Translations under genes and position numbers: made by a program
Notes under the pieces: model-generated
What the model saw: only the letters and a program-made list of their open reading frames with translations
The model's database searches: none
What the model was told of the DNA's origin: nothing
Source of the DNA: a bacterium
Lineage (GTDB): Bacteria; Pseudomonadota; Gammaproteobacteria; Burkholderiales; Thiobacteraceae
NCBI GenBank assembly: GCA_027438535.1
Contig: DAIAMA010000060.1
Span: 1 to 7,063 of the forward strand
Length of the DNA stretch: 7,063 nt
Direction: 5' to 3'
Shown here: positions 1 to 6,264 of the stretch, in pieces
Position numbering within the stretch: the first letter of the stretch is position 1
Layout: every line of letters starts with the position of its first letter

Positions 1-1740
1 GTCTATCTTGAGTTCGTCTACGGGCAATTGCTTCAGGTAGGCGAGAGAAGAATACCCGGTGCCGAAATCGTCGATGGCGATGGCGATACCCATGTGATCC
101 AGTTTCTGAAGGATACCAAGGCTGTCGCTTGGGTTGGACATGACCGCGCTTTCGGTAATTTCCAGTGTGAGCATGCCGGCGTCGCCACCGTTGTGACGTA
201 ATAGATCATCGATGATGACAGGCAGCTCTGTGTCATGCAGGCTGCGAGCAGAGAGGTTTACCGCTACCGTGAGCGGATAACCCACCTCCCGCAATGCGGC
301 GATTTGGTGGATAGCCGTTTTCAGCACCCATTGATCGAGCAGGCCAATAAGCCCAGACTCCTCGGCGAGCGGGATGAATTGGTCCGGTGGCAGGAATCCG
401 CGTTGCGGGTGATTCCAACGCACCAAAGCCTCCACACCGATTACCTGTTTGCGTTGATTATTGATCTTGGGTTGATAGTGCAGGCAGAGCTGGCCGGTTT
501 GAATCGCTTCGCGCAGTTCGCTCATGAGCGAGAGCCTGCTTCGGGAAGCGATGTTTTCCTGGTCGGGCGAGTAGAGGGCGTAGCCCTTGCCCGCGCGCTT
601 GGCGACATACATCGCAATATCGGCTTTGCGGATCAAGGTGCTTGCATCTTCGGCGTGTTCGGGAAAGAGCGATATTCCCAGGCTGCCTGAGATATCCACG
701 CTTTGTCCGGATAGACTGAAGGGCGCGCTCAGTGCGGTGAGCAGTTTTTTTGCCACTGTCGGTACGGCCGCCTTCCCCACATCGTGCAAGATGATGACGT
801 ATTCGTCCCCGCCAAGACGGGCCACGGTGTCTTCCATTCGCGCAGTTTGTTGCAACCGCCGCCCCACCTCGCATAGCAACGCATCACCATCCTCGTGGCC
901 GAGGGTATCGTTGACATCCTTAAAACGATCCAGGTCCATGAGCACGACGGCGAAGCCGGTATTGGCCCGGAGCGAATAAGCAATTTCTTGGGAGAGGCGA
1001 TCATGCAGCAGGGCGCGATTGGGTAGATGGGTGAGCGGATCGTATAACGCTTGAGTAGCGAGTTGTTCCGCCTGACGGCTTACACGGCGGCTCACATAGA
1101 CTGCGATACCCAAGCCCACGACCAACGTAGCTAAACCCAAGACGAGCATCAGCTCGCGCGCCTGGATGAAGGATACTTGTGCGCTCTGTTCGGCTGCGGT
1201 GGTTTGATCCTCTTGCAGCTTGATGAGCAGGTTTACCTGGTCGGCGATTTCGCGCTGTTTGGGCATCGCGTTCTGGCGGATCTGGTGGCGGATCGTCTCG
1301 AACATGGCGCTGGTGTCATGGTTGATGGCCATATCCACGGCTTTCTGAACTTGCGGCTGGGTGGTGCGCGTCAATTCCTGAATCGTGGCGAGGATCCGCT
1401 TTTCGTTTTCAGTGAGGGGCAGTTTTTCCAGATGCTCGCGCGCCACGGTATAGCGGGCGCCATAGGCGTTGAAGCGCTGGTATTCGTCATCCTTGTCGAA
1501 CGGATCGGTCAAGATGAGCAAGGCATACATGCTCAGCGCGCGCTCGCGTAAGGCAGTCTGCATCTCCGTGGCGAGCATGGTTTTGACGTTGTTGTTTTCG
1601 ACGATTTGCTTCAGGCGGTGGTTGGCATCGACCACGTACTTCAAGCCGGCGGCGGTGAGGCTTGCCATCAGCACGAGCACGATGACAAAGCCCGTTACAA
1701 TAGGAGCTCCAACACCAGGGTATTGTGTGCGCTGTTTCAT
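1..1740 (-). CDS. Membrane-bound GGDEF-EAL cyclic-di-GMP protein, C-terminus cut by window edge
   Basis: The frame is open for 580 codons from an ATG at 1738-1740 to the left edge, so the C-terminus is missing. Predicted order: membrane helix about residues 13-33; a mostly helical periplasmic segment (34-195) resembling a four-helix-bundle sensor; second membrane helix about 197-216; GGDEF domain about 230-395; EAL domain from about 403. GGDEF landmarks are DPLTHLPNR, MDLDRFKDVND (D269, D271), GGDEY at 310-314 and an inhibitory-site RMED at 301-304, five residues before GGDEY. EAL landmarks are HYQP (Q423), EALVRW (E437), NLSA (N495), LEITES (E527), DDFGTGYSS (D557, D558) and LKID (K578). By family knowledge it makes and/or degrades c-di-GMP at the inner membrane. 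All EAL residues visible are intact, so phosphodiesterase activity is likely. The fifth GGDEF residue is Tyr, a conservative change. The Shine-Dalgarno is poor. The ligand is unknown. Confidence 0.95.
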   Translation of the reverse strand, partial: MKQRTQYPGVGAPIVTGFVIVLVLMASLTAAGLKYVVDANHRLKQIVENNNVKTMLATEMQTALRERALSMYALLILTDPFDKDDEYQRFNAYGARYTVAREHLEKLPLTENEKRILATIQELTRTTQPQVQKAVDMAINHDTSAMFETIRHQIRQNAMPKQREIADQVNLLIKLQEDQTTAAEQSAQVSFIQARELMLVLGLATLVVGLGIAVYVSRRVSRQAEQLATQALYDPLTHLPNRALLHDRLSQEIAYSLRANTGFAVVLMDLDRFKDVNDTLGHEDGDALLCEVGRRLQQTARMEDTVARLGGDEYVIILHDVGKAAVPTVAKKLLTALSAPFSLSGQSVDISGSLGISLFPEHAEDASTLIRKADIAMYVAKRAGKGYALYSPDQENIASRSRLSLMSELREAIQTGQLCLHYQPKINNQRKQVIGVEALVRWNHPQRGFLPPDQFIPLAEESGLIGLLDQWVLKTAIHQIAALREVGYPLTVAVNLSARSLHDTELPVIIDDLLRHNGGDAGMLTLEITESAVMSNPSDSLGILQKLDHMGIAIAIDDFGTGYSSLAYLKQLPVDELKID

Positions 1741-1918
1741 AGTAGGGGCCGCGTTTCCAGCAAAATGCCGCGCCCGCTCTTGGGAGACAGGCGGGCTCTT
1801 CAGTTAACGGTAAGGGAATGGCATCCTTTAACCGCTATTCTGGCGGTCTGCGCGCCGTATAGCGAGTGCAAATTGCTGCAGCAGGAAACGCACGGCTGGT
1901 CGCCGCGGTAAACGGCGC
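1741..1918. other. Intergenic gap with small inverted repeats, no clear promoter
   Basis: This gap separates the TlpA-like gene from the GGDEF-EAL gene, both on the minus strand. Three short inverted repeats are visible. The first is GCCCGC/GCGGGC at 1772-1777 and 1791-1796 (13-base loop), in the GGDEF-EAL leader. The second is ACCGC/GCGGT at 1831-1835 and 1843-1847. The third is CGCCG/CGGCG at 1901-1905 and 1913-1917, immediately after the TlpA stop codon. None is followed by a T-run on the minus strand, so none is a textbook intrinsic terminator. I could not find a convincing -35/-10 pair for the GGDEF-EAL gene. It may have its own promoter here or be read through from the moaC unit. Confidence 0.5.
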
Positions 1919-2437
1919 TCAGCGTGCTTGCGGCAGCAAGGCTTCGATTTGTTTCATCGTGTCGGGGGCATCCCATTCGGTCGAGCCGATCAGGGAATAG
2001 CGTACCTTGCCGTCCGCGTCCAGCACGAAACTGGTCGGGAAAACGAAGACCTTCCAGGCTTTAAGCGCCGCGCCGTCTTTGTCTCTGAGAATGGTGAAAT
2101 CGAGTTTCGGATCTTGCATCGCGCTTAAAAACGTATCGATATCCGCCTTGGATTCCGCCATATTGACCGCGAGAACGGCGAAGGGCTTGCCAGCCATGCG
2201 CATTTTCAAGCGTTGGATCGAGGGCATTTCGGCGCGGCACGGCGGGCACCAGGTGGCCCAAAAATTCACCAGCACTACTTTGCCTTTGTACGCCGCGAGC
2301 GTGTGAGACTTCCCGTTTAAATCCTGAAGCGCAAGCGGCGTGGGCGCCGCATACGGAGCAAGGGCCTGGAGTGTTTTGGCTTGCGCGGCGCTTGGCGCGA
2401 AGGCCAACAAGAATACGATCGCGGCGATACCCTTCAT
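1919..2437 (-). CDS. TlpA-like periplasmic thioredoxin (thiol:disulfide reductase)
   Basis: The 172-residue product has a Sec signal peptide (hydrophobic core about 4-15, AQA cleavage site after residue 20), so the mature protein is probably periplasmic. A thioredoxin fold of the TlpA/ResA type follows, with VNFWATWCPPC: the active-site cysteines are C64 and C67, and they are the only cysteines in the protein. The cis-proline is P134 in VFPTSF; the Gly that often precedes it in this family is Phe here. By family knowledge such proteins reduce disulfides in periplasmic targets such as apocytochromes c or other cysteine proteins, taking electrons from a DsbD/CcdA-type membrane protein. It is the last gene of the moaC unit. 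Its ATG overlaps the upstream stop by four bases and is preceded by AAGGAAA. A SoxW-like role for the nearby sox genes is possible but unproven. Confidence 0.93.
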   Translation of the reverse strand: MKGIAAIVFLLAFAPSAAQAKTLQALAPYAAPTPLALQDLNGKSHTLAAYKGKVVLVNFWATWCPPCRAEMPSIQRLKMRMAGKPFAVLAVNMAESKADIDTFLSAMQDPKLDFTILRDKDGAALKAWKVFVFPTSFVLDADGKVRYSLIGSTEWDAPDTMKQIEALLPQAR

Positions 2438-2454
2438 GGCGCTTTCCTTTTTTT
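2434..2454 (-). promoter_or_regulatory. ATGA stop/start overlap with ribosome binding site inside upstream gene
   Basis: Read on the minus strand, the hydrolase-like gene ends and the TlpA gene begins in the shared four bases ATGA (2437-2434). The ribosome binding sequence AAGGAAA (2449-2443) lies within the last codons of the upstream gene, directly after a run of seven A (2454-2448). The arrangement fixes the TlpA start and indicates translational coupling. Confidence 0.85.
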
Positions 2455-3189
2455 CCGTGGCAAGTGGTCGATGCTTTCGCTGATTAAGGCAGCGAGTCGG
2501 CCGCCGAGTTCCCGCTCGCGCGGCAGCGCATCGTCGCGAAAGTAGAAGCGGTCGCGCATTCCCGGCAGGATTTTGACGGCCACCTCGCTGCCGCCCCGCT
2601 CGAGCGTGATTTGCATTTCATCCAGATACCAGTACCAAGGCGACAAATTACCTTGCAGAATGAAAATGGGCAGCCGCGTCCGGGAAGCGATGGGAAGATA
2701 ACTCGGCGCCTCGCCCGGCTCGGGGCGGTCCGCGTATAAATTGGGGAACAGCAGCACCGCACCGTCGATCGGATGAGGCGGATCGCTTTGTTGCCAGCAG
2801 CGCGCGCCTTCGAGCGCAAGGCCGGCGCCATGCCCGCTGCCGAGGAGATAAATTTTTGTGTGATGCGGCGCGGCGGCGCGCAGCAGCTGCGTGATGTCGG
2901 AACACGGGATGGCGTGGAGGCTGCTCGGTATGGCCGGCAGGAAGCGCGCACTGAATAAGTCCGCGACCCACACCTCGAAACCTTGCCGGGCGAGTTGCGC
3001 GGCGACGGCGAGATCGGCGTTCACCACGCCCATCTCCGAAGGCAGCCACAGAATCAGCTTGGGGTTGCCGGCGCCATAGACGGTAACCGGCACATCCACT
3101 TCGGGCGCGACGTGGATGGAACGCGATTCGCCGCTTGCCCAAGCCACATTAAGCAACATGCAAAAGAATGCGGCAACGCACGTTTTCAT
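2434..3189 (-). CDS. Secreted alpha/beta-hydrolase-like protein lacking a recognisable catalytic triad
   Basis: I chose the ATG at 3187-3189 (251 residues) because it gives a clean signal peptide (hydrophobic 5-18, AWA cleavage after residue 18) and overlaps the moaC stop as ATGA. The frame is open further upstream to 3276 but that stretch overlaps moaC. The layout resembles alpha/beta hydrolases: strand LILWLP (45-50), strand FEVWVADLF (71-79), strand IYLLG (113-117) followed by an elbow, [10 protein letters not shown] (141-150), and LPIFILQG (173-180). The elbow reads G-S-G-H-G (117-121), with Gly where the nucleophilic Ser is expected. The position after FILQG, where Asp usually lies, is NLSP. 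The usual late His region reads PGMRDRFYF. So the triad seems lost. Mature cysteines are only C96 and C131. The tail is basic (RKKRKAP). The function is unknown; periplasmic location is inferred. Confidence 0.85.
   Translation of the reverse strand: MKTCVAAFFCMLLNVAWASGESRSIHVAPEVDVPVTVYGAGNPKLILWLPSEMGVVNADLAVAAQLARQGFEVWVADLFSARFLPAIPSSLHAIPCSDITQLLRAAAPHHTKIYLLGSGHGAGLALEGARCWQQSDPPHPIDGAVLLFPNLYADRPEPGEAPSYLPIASRTRLPIFILQGNLSPWYWYLDEMQITLERGGSEVAVKILPGMRDRFYFRDDALPRERELGGRLAALISESIDHLPRKKRKAP
3186..3189 (-). promoter_or_regulatory. ATGA overlap coupling moaC to the hydrolase-like gene
   Basis: The moaC stop TGA and the next ATG share four bases (ATGA on the minus strand). Only a weak GGA lies upstream of this start, so translation of the second gene probably depends on ribosomes finishing moaC. 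This overlap decides the start at 3189 over the longer open frame. Confidence 0.85.
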
Positions 3190-3674
3190 TCGGCGATCCA
3201 ATGGCCGGATTTTCCGCCACGTTTTTCCATTAGGCGAATATCGGTGAGCCGCATGCCGCGGTCGATCGCCTTGCACATATCGTAAATCGTGAGCAGCGCC
3301 GCCGAGACCGCGGTCAGCGCTTCCATTTCCACGCCGGTGCGGCCGACGGTTTCTACCGTGGCATGGCAGAGCACGCGCGCCGGGCGCGTTTTCGTTTCGA
3401 ATGCGACACTGATTTTAGTGATCGGTATCGGGTGGCTGAGCGGAATCAATTCCGAGGTGCGCTTCGCGGCTTGGATCGCGGCAATGCGCGCGATGCCCAG
3501 CACATCGCCCTTTTTATGATTGCCGGCTTGAATCGCTTTGAGCGTCGCGGTTTGCATCAGAATATGGCCGCAGGCGCGCGCTACGCGATGGGTTTCGGCC
3601 TTGGCGCCGACATCCACCATGTGGGCCTGGCCGTGGGCATCGAAATGCGTGAGTTTGACGGAGGGTTTGGACAT
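3186..3674 (-). CDS. moaC: Cyclic pyranopterin monophosphate synthase MoaC (molybdenum cofactor biosynthesis)
   Basis: This cytoplasmic enzyme converts the MoaA product (3',8-cyclo-GTP) to cyclic pyranopterin monophosphate, the first stable molybdenum cofactor intermediate. The 162-residue length matches the family. Diagnostic blocks are [18 protein letters not shown] (8-25), the motif around [15 protein letters not shown] (74-88), [19 protein letters not shown] (106-124), IYDMCKAID (130-138) with the conserved D132 and K135, and the C-terminal [11 protein letters not shown]. The ATG at 3672-3674 is chosen because the family begins with a short run before LTHFD; the open frame upstream overlaps bepA. 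The Shine-Dalgarno is weak. Ser80 stands where many homologues, as I recall, have Cys (PLCHP). It is the first gene of a three-gene unit with two signal-peptide proteins, and diverges from bepA. Confidence 0.97.
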   Translation of the reverse strand: MSKPSVKLTHFDAHGQAHMVDVGAKAETHRVARACGHILMQTATLKAIQAGNHKKGDVLGIARIAAIQAAKRTSELIPLSHPIPITKISVAFETKTRPARVLCHATVETVGRTGVEMEALTAVSAALLTIYDMCKAIDRGMRLTDIRLMEKRGGKSGHWIAE

Positions 3675-3689
3675 TTCTGTGAACCAAAT

Positions 3690-3708
3690 AAGCTTGCTTG
3701 TATCATAC
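3690..3708. repeat. Two small palindromes in the moaC/bepA divergent gap
   Basis: AAGC-TT-GCTT (3690-3699) is followed directly by GTAT-C-ATAC (3700-3708). Both are perfect but short dyads in the 40-base gap between the divergent starts. The second overlaps the candidate minus-strand -10 and offers TATCAT on the plus strand. They could be operator half-sites or chance; the short arms keep confidence low. Confidence 0.3.
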
Positions 3709-3710
3709 CA
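3702..3710 (-). promoter_or_regulatory. Candidate extended -10 promoter element for the moaC unit
   Basis: On the minus strand the sequence reads TGG-TATGAT, a TGn extended -10 with five of six bases matching TATAAT. It would start transcription about 20 bases before the moaC ATG. No good -35 is visible about 17 bases upstream (GATGCA inside bepA), which extended -10 promoters tolerate. This is a prediction from sequence only. Confidence 0.45.
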
Positions 3711-3714
3711 TCCC

Positions 3715-5148
3715 ATGAAACGAGTGCATCTATACGCATTGAGCGCCCTGACGGCCCTGAGTTTTTTTCCGGCGCTGGCGGCGGAAAATTTGCCGGATTT
3801 AGGCGAGGCGTCGCAGGCGAGCTTCTCACCGCAGCTGGAGCGCAAGGTGGGCGAGGCCATCATGCGCGATATCCGCGCCAATCGCGATTATCTGGATGAC
3901 CCGGAGATCACCGATTACCTCAACGGCTTGGGCTACCGGCTCGCCGCCGCCAGCCCGAATAACCGGCAAGATTTCGAGTTTTTCGTGGTGCGCGACGACA
4001 CCTTGAATGCTTTCGCCTTGCCCGGCGGGTACATCGGCGTGCATACCGGCTTGATTCTCGCGACGCAAAATGAATCGGAGCTCGCGGGCGTGCTGGCGCA
4101 CGAGATCGCGCACGTGGTGCAGCATCATATCGCGCGCATGGTAGTACAGGAGTCGCACAATAATCTGCTGTCGATCGCGGCGCTGGCGCTGGCTATTTTG
4201 GCTTCGCGTTCCAATACGCAGGTGGCGGGCGCCGCGACGGCGGTGGCGCAGGCCGGTGCCATTCAAAATACGCTGGACTTTACCCGCGAGAATGAGCGCG
4301 AGGCGGATCGCATCGGGCTGCAGATCATGAGCAATGCGGGATTCGATCCGCGCGGCATGGCGAGTTTTTTCGAGCGCCTGGCGCAATCCAACCGTTTATA
4401 CGACAACAATGCGCCTGTGTATTTGCGCACCCACCCCTTGACCACCGAGCGCCTGGCCGACATTCAGAACCGGCTGGCCGGCATGCCCTATCGTCAGGTG
4501 CCGGATTCGCTGGATTTCCAATTGGTGCGCGCTAAATTGCGCGCGGAGGCGGGCCGGGCCGAAGATGCGGTAGCCTGGTTCGATGCCGGATTGAAAGCGC
4601 AAAAGTTCAATAATGAGGTGGCGCAGCGCTATGGCCTCGTCGCCGCCTTGCTGCGCGCGAAACAATTTCCGCGTGCCGGGCACGAGTTGATGCAACTCCA
4701 GAAAATCGCGCCGGCGCATCCCATGATCGAGGCATTGGCCGCGTCACTGAAACACGCGCAAGGGCAAGACGCGGCCGCCCTCGCCATTTACCGCGCGGGC
4801 TTGAAGCTGTTCCCGTTTCAGCGCGCGCTCATTTACGGGTATGCCGATACCTTGCTGGCGCTGCATCGCTATGCGGAAGCGGTGAAGTTCGTGAACGAAC
4901 AGTTCAAGGTGCGCGCCAATGATGGGCAATTATACGAATATCAAGCGCGCGGCTATGCGGGGCTGAATAAGCCTTTTCTTTCGCATCGCGCATTGGCCGA
5001 GGCCTATGCGCGGCGCGGCAATTTGACCGCGGCGATAGAACAATTGCAGATTGCGCTCAAAACCGGCGAAGGCGATTTCTATCAACTCTCCAGCGCGGAG
5101 GCGCGGCTTAAAGAGCTGAAAACGCTGGATGCCGCCGCGCATCACTAG
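3715..5148 (+). CDS. bepA: BepA/YfgC-like periplasmic M48 metalloprotease with C-terminal TPR-like domain
   Basis: The 477-residue protein (E. coli BepA is about 487) starts at ATG 3715, giving a signal peptide (core about 7-20, ALA cleavage near 22). An in-frame ATG at 3538 would lie inside antisense moaC sequence and bury the signal peptide, so I reject it. The M48 domain is about 40-260. It carries HEIAH at 129-133 (zinc ligands H129 and H133, catalytic E130), third ligand E194 in ENEREAD, and H240 in [13 protein letters not shown], which I align to the BepA histidine switch. Residues 270-470 are helical TPR-like repeats with A/Y/L-rich pairs. Known BepA helps LptD assembly at the BAM complex and degrades misfolded outer-membrane proteins. 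No Shine-Dalgarno precedes the ATG. It is divergent from moaC and upstream of sox, separated by 207 bases. Confidence 0.94.
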   Translation: MKRVHLYALSALTALSFFPALAAENLPDLGEASQASFSPQLERKVGEAIMRDIRANRDYLDDPEITDYLNGLGYRLAAASPNNRQDFEFFVVRDDTLNAFALPGGYIGVHTGLILATQNESELAGVLAHEIAHVVQHHIARMVVQESHNNLLSIAALALAILASRSNTQVAGAATAVAQAGAIQNTLDFTRENEREADRIGLQIMSNAGFDPRGMASFFERLAQSNRLYDNNAPVYLRTHPLTTERLADIQNRLAGMPYRQVPDSLDFQLVRAKLRAEAGRAEDAVAWFDAGLKAQKFNNEVAQRYGLVAALLRAKQFPRAGHELMQLQKIAPAHPMIEALAASLKHAQGQDAAALAIYRAGLKLFPFQRALIYGYADTLLALHRYAEAVKFVNEQFKVRANDGQLYEYQARGYAGLNKPFLSHRALAEAYARRGNLTAAIEQLQIALKTGEGDFYQLSSAEARLKELKTLDAAAHH

Positions 5149-5204
5149 ATTATTAGTGAATACTTATAAGTTGGTAGAGAAAGACCACGGCTACTTTTTA
5201 TTTT
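5142..5204 (+). terminator. Weak candidate terminator region after bepA
   Basis: TCACTA/TAGTGA (5142-5147 and 5154-5159) forms a six-pair AT-rich hairpin straddling the bepA stop. Further on, GTAG (5174-5177) can pair with CTAC (5191-5194) just before a T-rich run, TTTTTATTTT (5195-5204). The second stem is only four pairs with a 13-base loop, so it is a poor intrinsic terminator. Its position, with a T-tract between bepA and sox, is the only support. Confidence 0.25.
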
Positions 5205-5223
5205 GAAATCCTTGATCGAAGGC

Positions 5224-5253
5224 TTGCGTGGCAAGGCGGACATTGGGTATCCT
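5224..5253 (+). promoter_or_regulatory. Candidate weak sigma-70-like promoter for the sox operon
   Basis: TTGCGT (5224-5229) and TATCCT (5248-5253) are separated by 18 bases, with three of six and four of six matches to consensus. Transcription would start near 5260, giving a leader of about 95 bases before soxX. A weak core promoter would suit an operon needing an activator or derepression. This is inference only. Confidence 0.3.
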
Positions 5254-5261
5254 AACAAAAT

Positions 5262-5276
5262 CCATTTGCACAATGG
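5262..5276. repeat. Inverted repeat CCATT-N5-AATGG near predicted sox start site
   Basis: Perfect five-base arms CCATT and AATGG flank TGCAC, lying just after the predicted transcription start. It is a possible operator position for a repressor. Arms are short and chance occurrence is plausible. Confidence 0.25.
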
Positions 5277-5311
5277 CGCCGCCGCGGAGGCATGAGGCCG
5301 GGTGGGCGAGG

Positions 5312-5322
5312 TCGGTTACCGA
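5312..5322. repeat. Palindrome TCGGT-T-ACCGA in the sox leader
   Basis: An 11-base perfect dyad around a central T sits 33 bases before the soxX ATG. Allowing one mismatch it extends to 15 bases (GGTCGGT...ACCGATC). It could be a regulator binding site. Sox operons are often controlled by ArsR-type repressors, but I cannot match this to a known motif. Confidence 0.3.
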
Positions 5323-5344
5323 TCAATCAAATAACATACCCTGA

Positions 5345-5355
5345 AGGAGGAAACA
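5345..5355 (+). promoter_or_regulatory. Near-perfect ribosome binding site of soxX
   Basis: AGGAGG (5345-5350) stands five bases before the ATG. The 14-base stretch AGGAGGAAACAATG recurs exactly before soxA (6626-6639), and it settles the start of both genes. Confidence 0.9.
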
Positions 5356-5721
5356 ATGCGGAAAAGCTCCACGTTCGTGTTGGCTGCCAGTGTTGTCGGC
5401 ATGCTGCTCGCGGCAACTGGCTATGCGCAGGCGCCACAAAAGCCGGCCGAAACCGGCCAGCAACTCGCGTTTGATAAAAAGAAAGGCAACTGCCTCGCCT
5501 GCCACATGATTCCCGGCGATCCGAAAGCGATAACGAGCACGAATATCGGACCACCCTTGGTGGGGATGAAAGCCCGTTTCCCGGATAAAGCTAAACTGCG
5601 CGCGCAGATTTGGGATGCCATGCAAGCCAATCCGATGACGGTCATGCCGCCATTTGGCAAGAACCATATCTTGTCGGAGCAAGAAATCGACAAGATCACC
5701 GATTACATTTATGGTTTCTGA
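5356..5721 (+). CDS. soxX: SoxX, monohaem cytochrome c subunit of SoxAX
   Basis: SoxX pairs with SoxA in the periplasm to oxidatively link thiosulfate to the SoxY cysteine and passes electrons on to the respiratory chain. The 121-residue precursor has a Sec signal peptide (core about 7-21, YAQA cleavage near 26). A single CLACH haem-binding motif is at 46-50 (C46, C49, H50); these are the only cysteines. The SoxX signature NIGPPLVGMKARFPD follows, and the sixth haem ligand is most likely M97 in VMPPFG. The end, LSEQEIDKITDYIYGF, is typical of the family. It begins the operon with a near-perfect AGGAGG ribosome binding site; soxY starts 17 bases after its stop codon. Confidence 0.97.
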   Translation: MRKSSTFVLAASVVGMLLAATGYAQAPQKPAETGQQLAFDKKKGNCLACHMIPGDPKAITSTNIGPPLVGMKARFPDKAKLRAQIWDAMQANPMTVMPPFGKNHILSEQEIDKITDYIYGF

Positions 5722-5737
5722 TAAACAAGGAGTGGGT

Positions 5738-6211
5738 ATGAACACGAAACGTAGAACTTTTTTGAAAAGCGCCGGCGCGGCAAGTACCGTCGCGGTCGCG
5801 GTCGCGGCGGGGTTGATTAAACCCACCGAAGTGCTGGCGGCGGAATGGAATAAGGCCGCGTTCGAGGCTAAAGGCGTGCCCGATGCCTTGAAGGGCATTG
5901 GCGTGGCGAACCCGGCGGCCGACAGCCGCGACATCCTGATCAAGGCGCCGGATATCGCAGAAAACGGCGCGGTTGTGCCGGTCGAAGTCACCAGCAAGCT
6001 CGCGGGCACCACCAGCATCGCGATATTGGTGGAGAAGAATGCCAACCCGCTGACGGCGAACTTCGATTTGGCAAACGGGGCCGAAGGGTATGTCAGCACC
6101 CGCATCAAAATGGGTCAAACTTCCAATGTGCGCGTGGTAGTCAAGGCGGGCGGTAAAGCCTACACCGCGGTCAAGGAAGTCAAAGTCACCATCGGTGGTT
6201 GCGGCGGCTAA
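5738..6211 (+). CDS. soxY: SoxY, sulfur-carrier subunit of SoxYZ, Tat-exported
   Basis: SoxY carries pathway intermediates covalently on a C-terminal swinging-arm cysteine while SoxXA, SoxB and SoxCD act on them. The 157-residue protein starts at ATG 5738 after AAGGAG (5727-5732). It has a twin-arginine signal (KRRTFLK, 4-10, then a hydrophobic run 12-26), so it is exported folded, and SoxZ, which has no signal, would hitchhike with it. The chain ends exactly in GGCGG (153-157); C155 is its only cysteine and the sulfur-carrying residue. An ATG at 5654 in the same frame lies inside soxX and would displace the Tat motif, so I reject it. SoxZ begins 53 bases downstream. Confidence 0.98.
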   Translation: MNTKRRTFLKSAGAASTVAVAVAAGLIKPTEVLAAEWNKAAFEAKGVPDALKGIGVANPAADSRDILIKAPDIAENGAVVPVEVTSKLAGTTSIAILVEKNANPLTANFDLANGAEGYVSTRIKMGQTSNVRVVVKAGGKAYTAVKEVKVTIGGCGG

Positions 6212-6264
6212 GCCGGCGGCAACAGTCCCCCTACGACGTTAACGCATACTGAAAGGATACGAAC

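Noticed and set aside
235..690. A 151-codon plus-strand open frame opposite the GGDEF-EAL gene
   Set aside because: The opposite strand encodes an uninterrupted, motif-rich GGDEF-EAL protein; this frame is a shadow.
1772..1796. GCCCGC/GCGGGC hairpin as an intrinsic terminator of the TlpA transcript
   Set aside because: It has a 13-base loop and no T-run follows on the minus strand; it is only listed as an inverted repeat.
3190..3276. Extended N-terminus for the hydrolase-like protein
   Set aside because: The upstream 29 residues lie within moaC, and the shorter start gives a signal peptide and an ATGA overlap.
3538..3714. Extended N-terminus for the bepA protein from an in-frame ATG at 3538
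   Set aside because: It would overlap moaC antisense and place 59 residues before an obvious signal peptide at 3715.
3675..3881. Extended N-terminus for MoaC
   Set aside because: It overlaps bepA and would add 69 residues to a protein that already has family length from 3674.
5323..6108. A 261-codon open frame on the minus strand opposite soxX and soxY
   Set aside because: It is fully antisense to two clear sox genes with family motifs and ribosome sites, and its translation shows no recognisable domain.
6237..6244. CGTTAACG palindrome between soxY and soxZ
   Set aside because: An eight-base palindrome is expected by chance, and its position inside the operon suggests no operator role.
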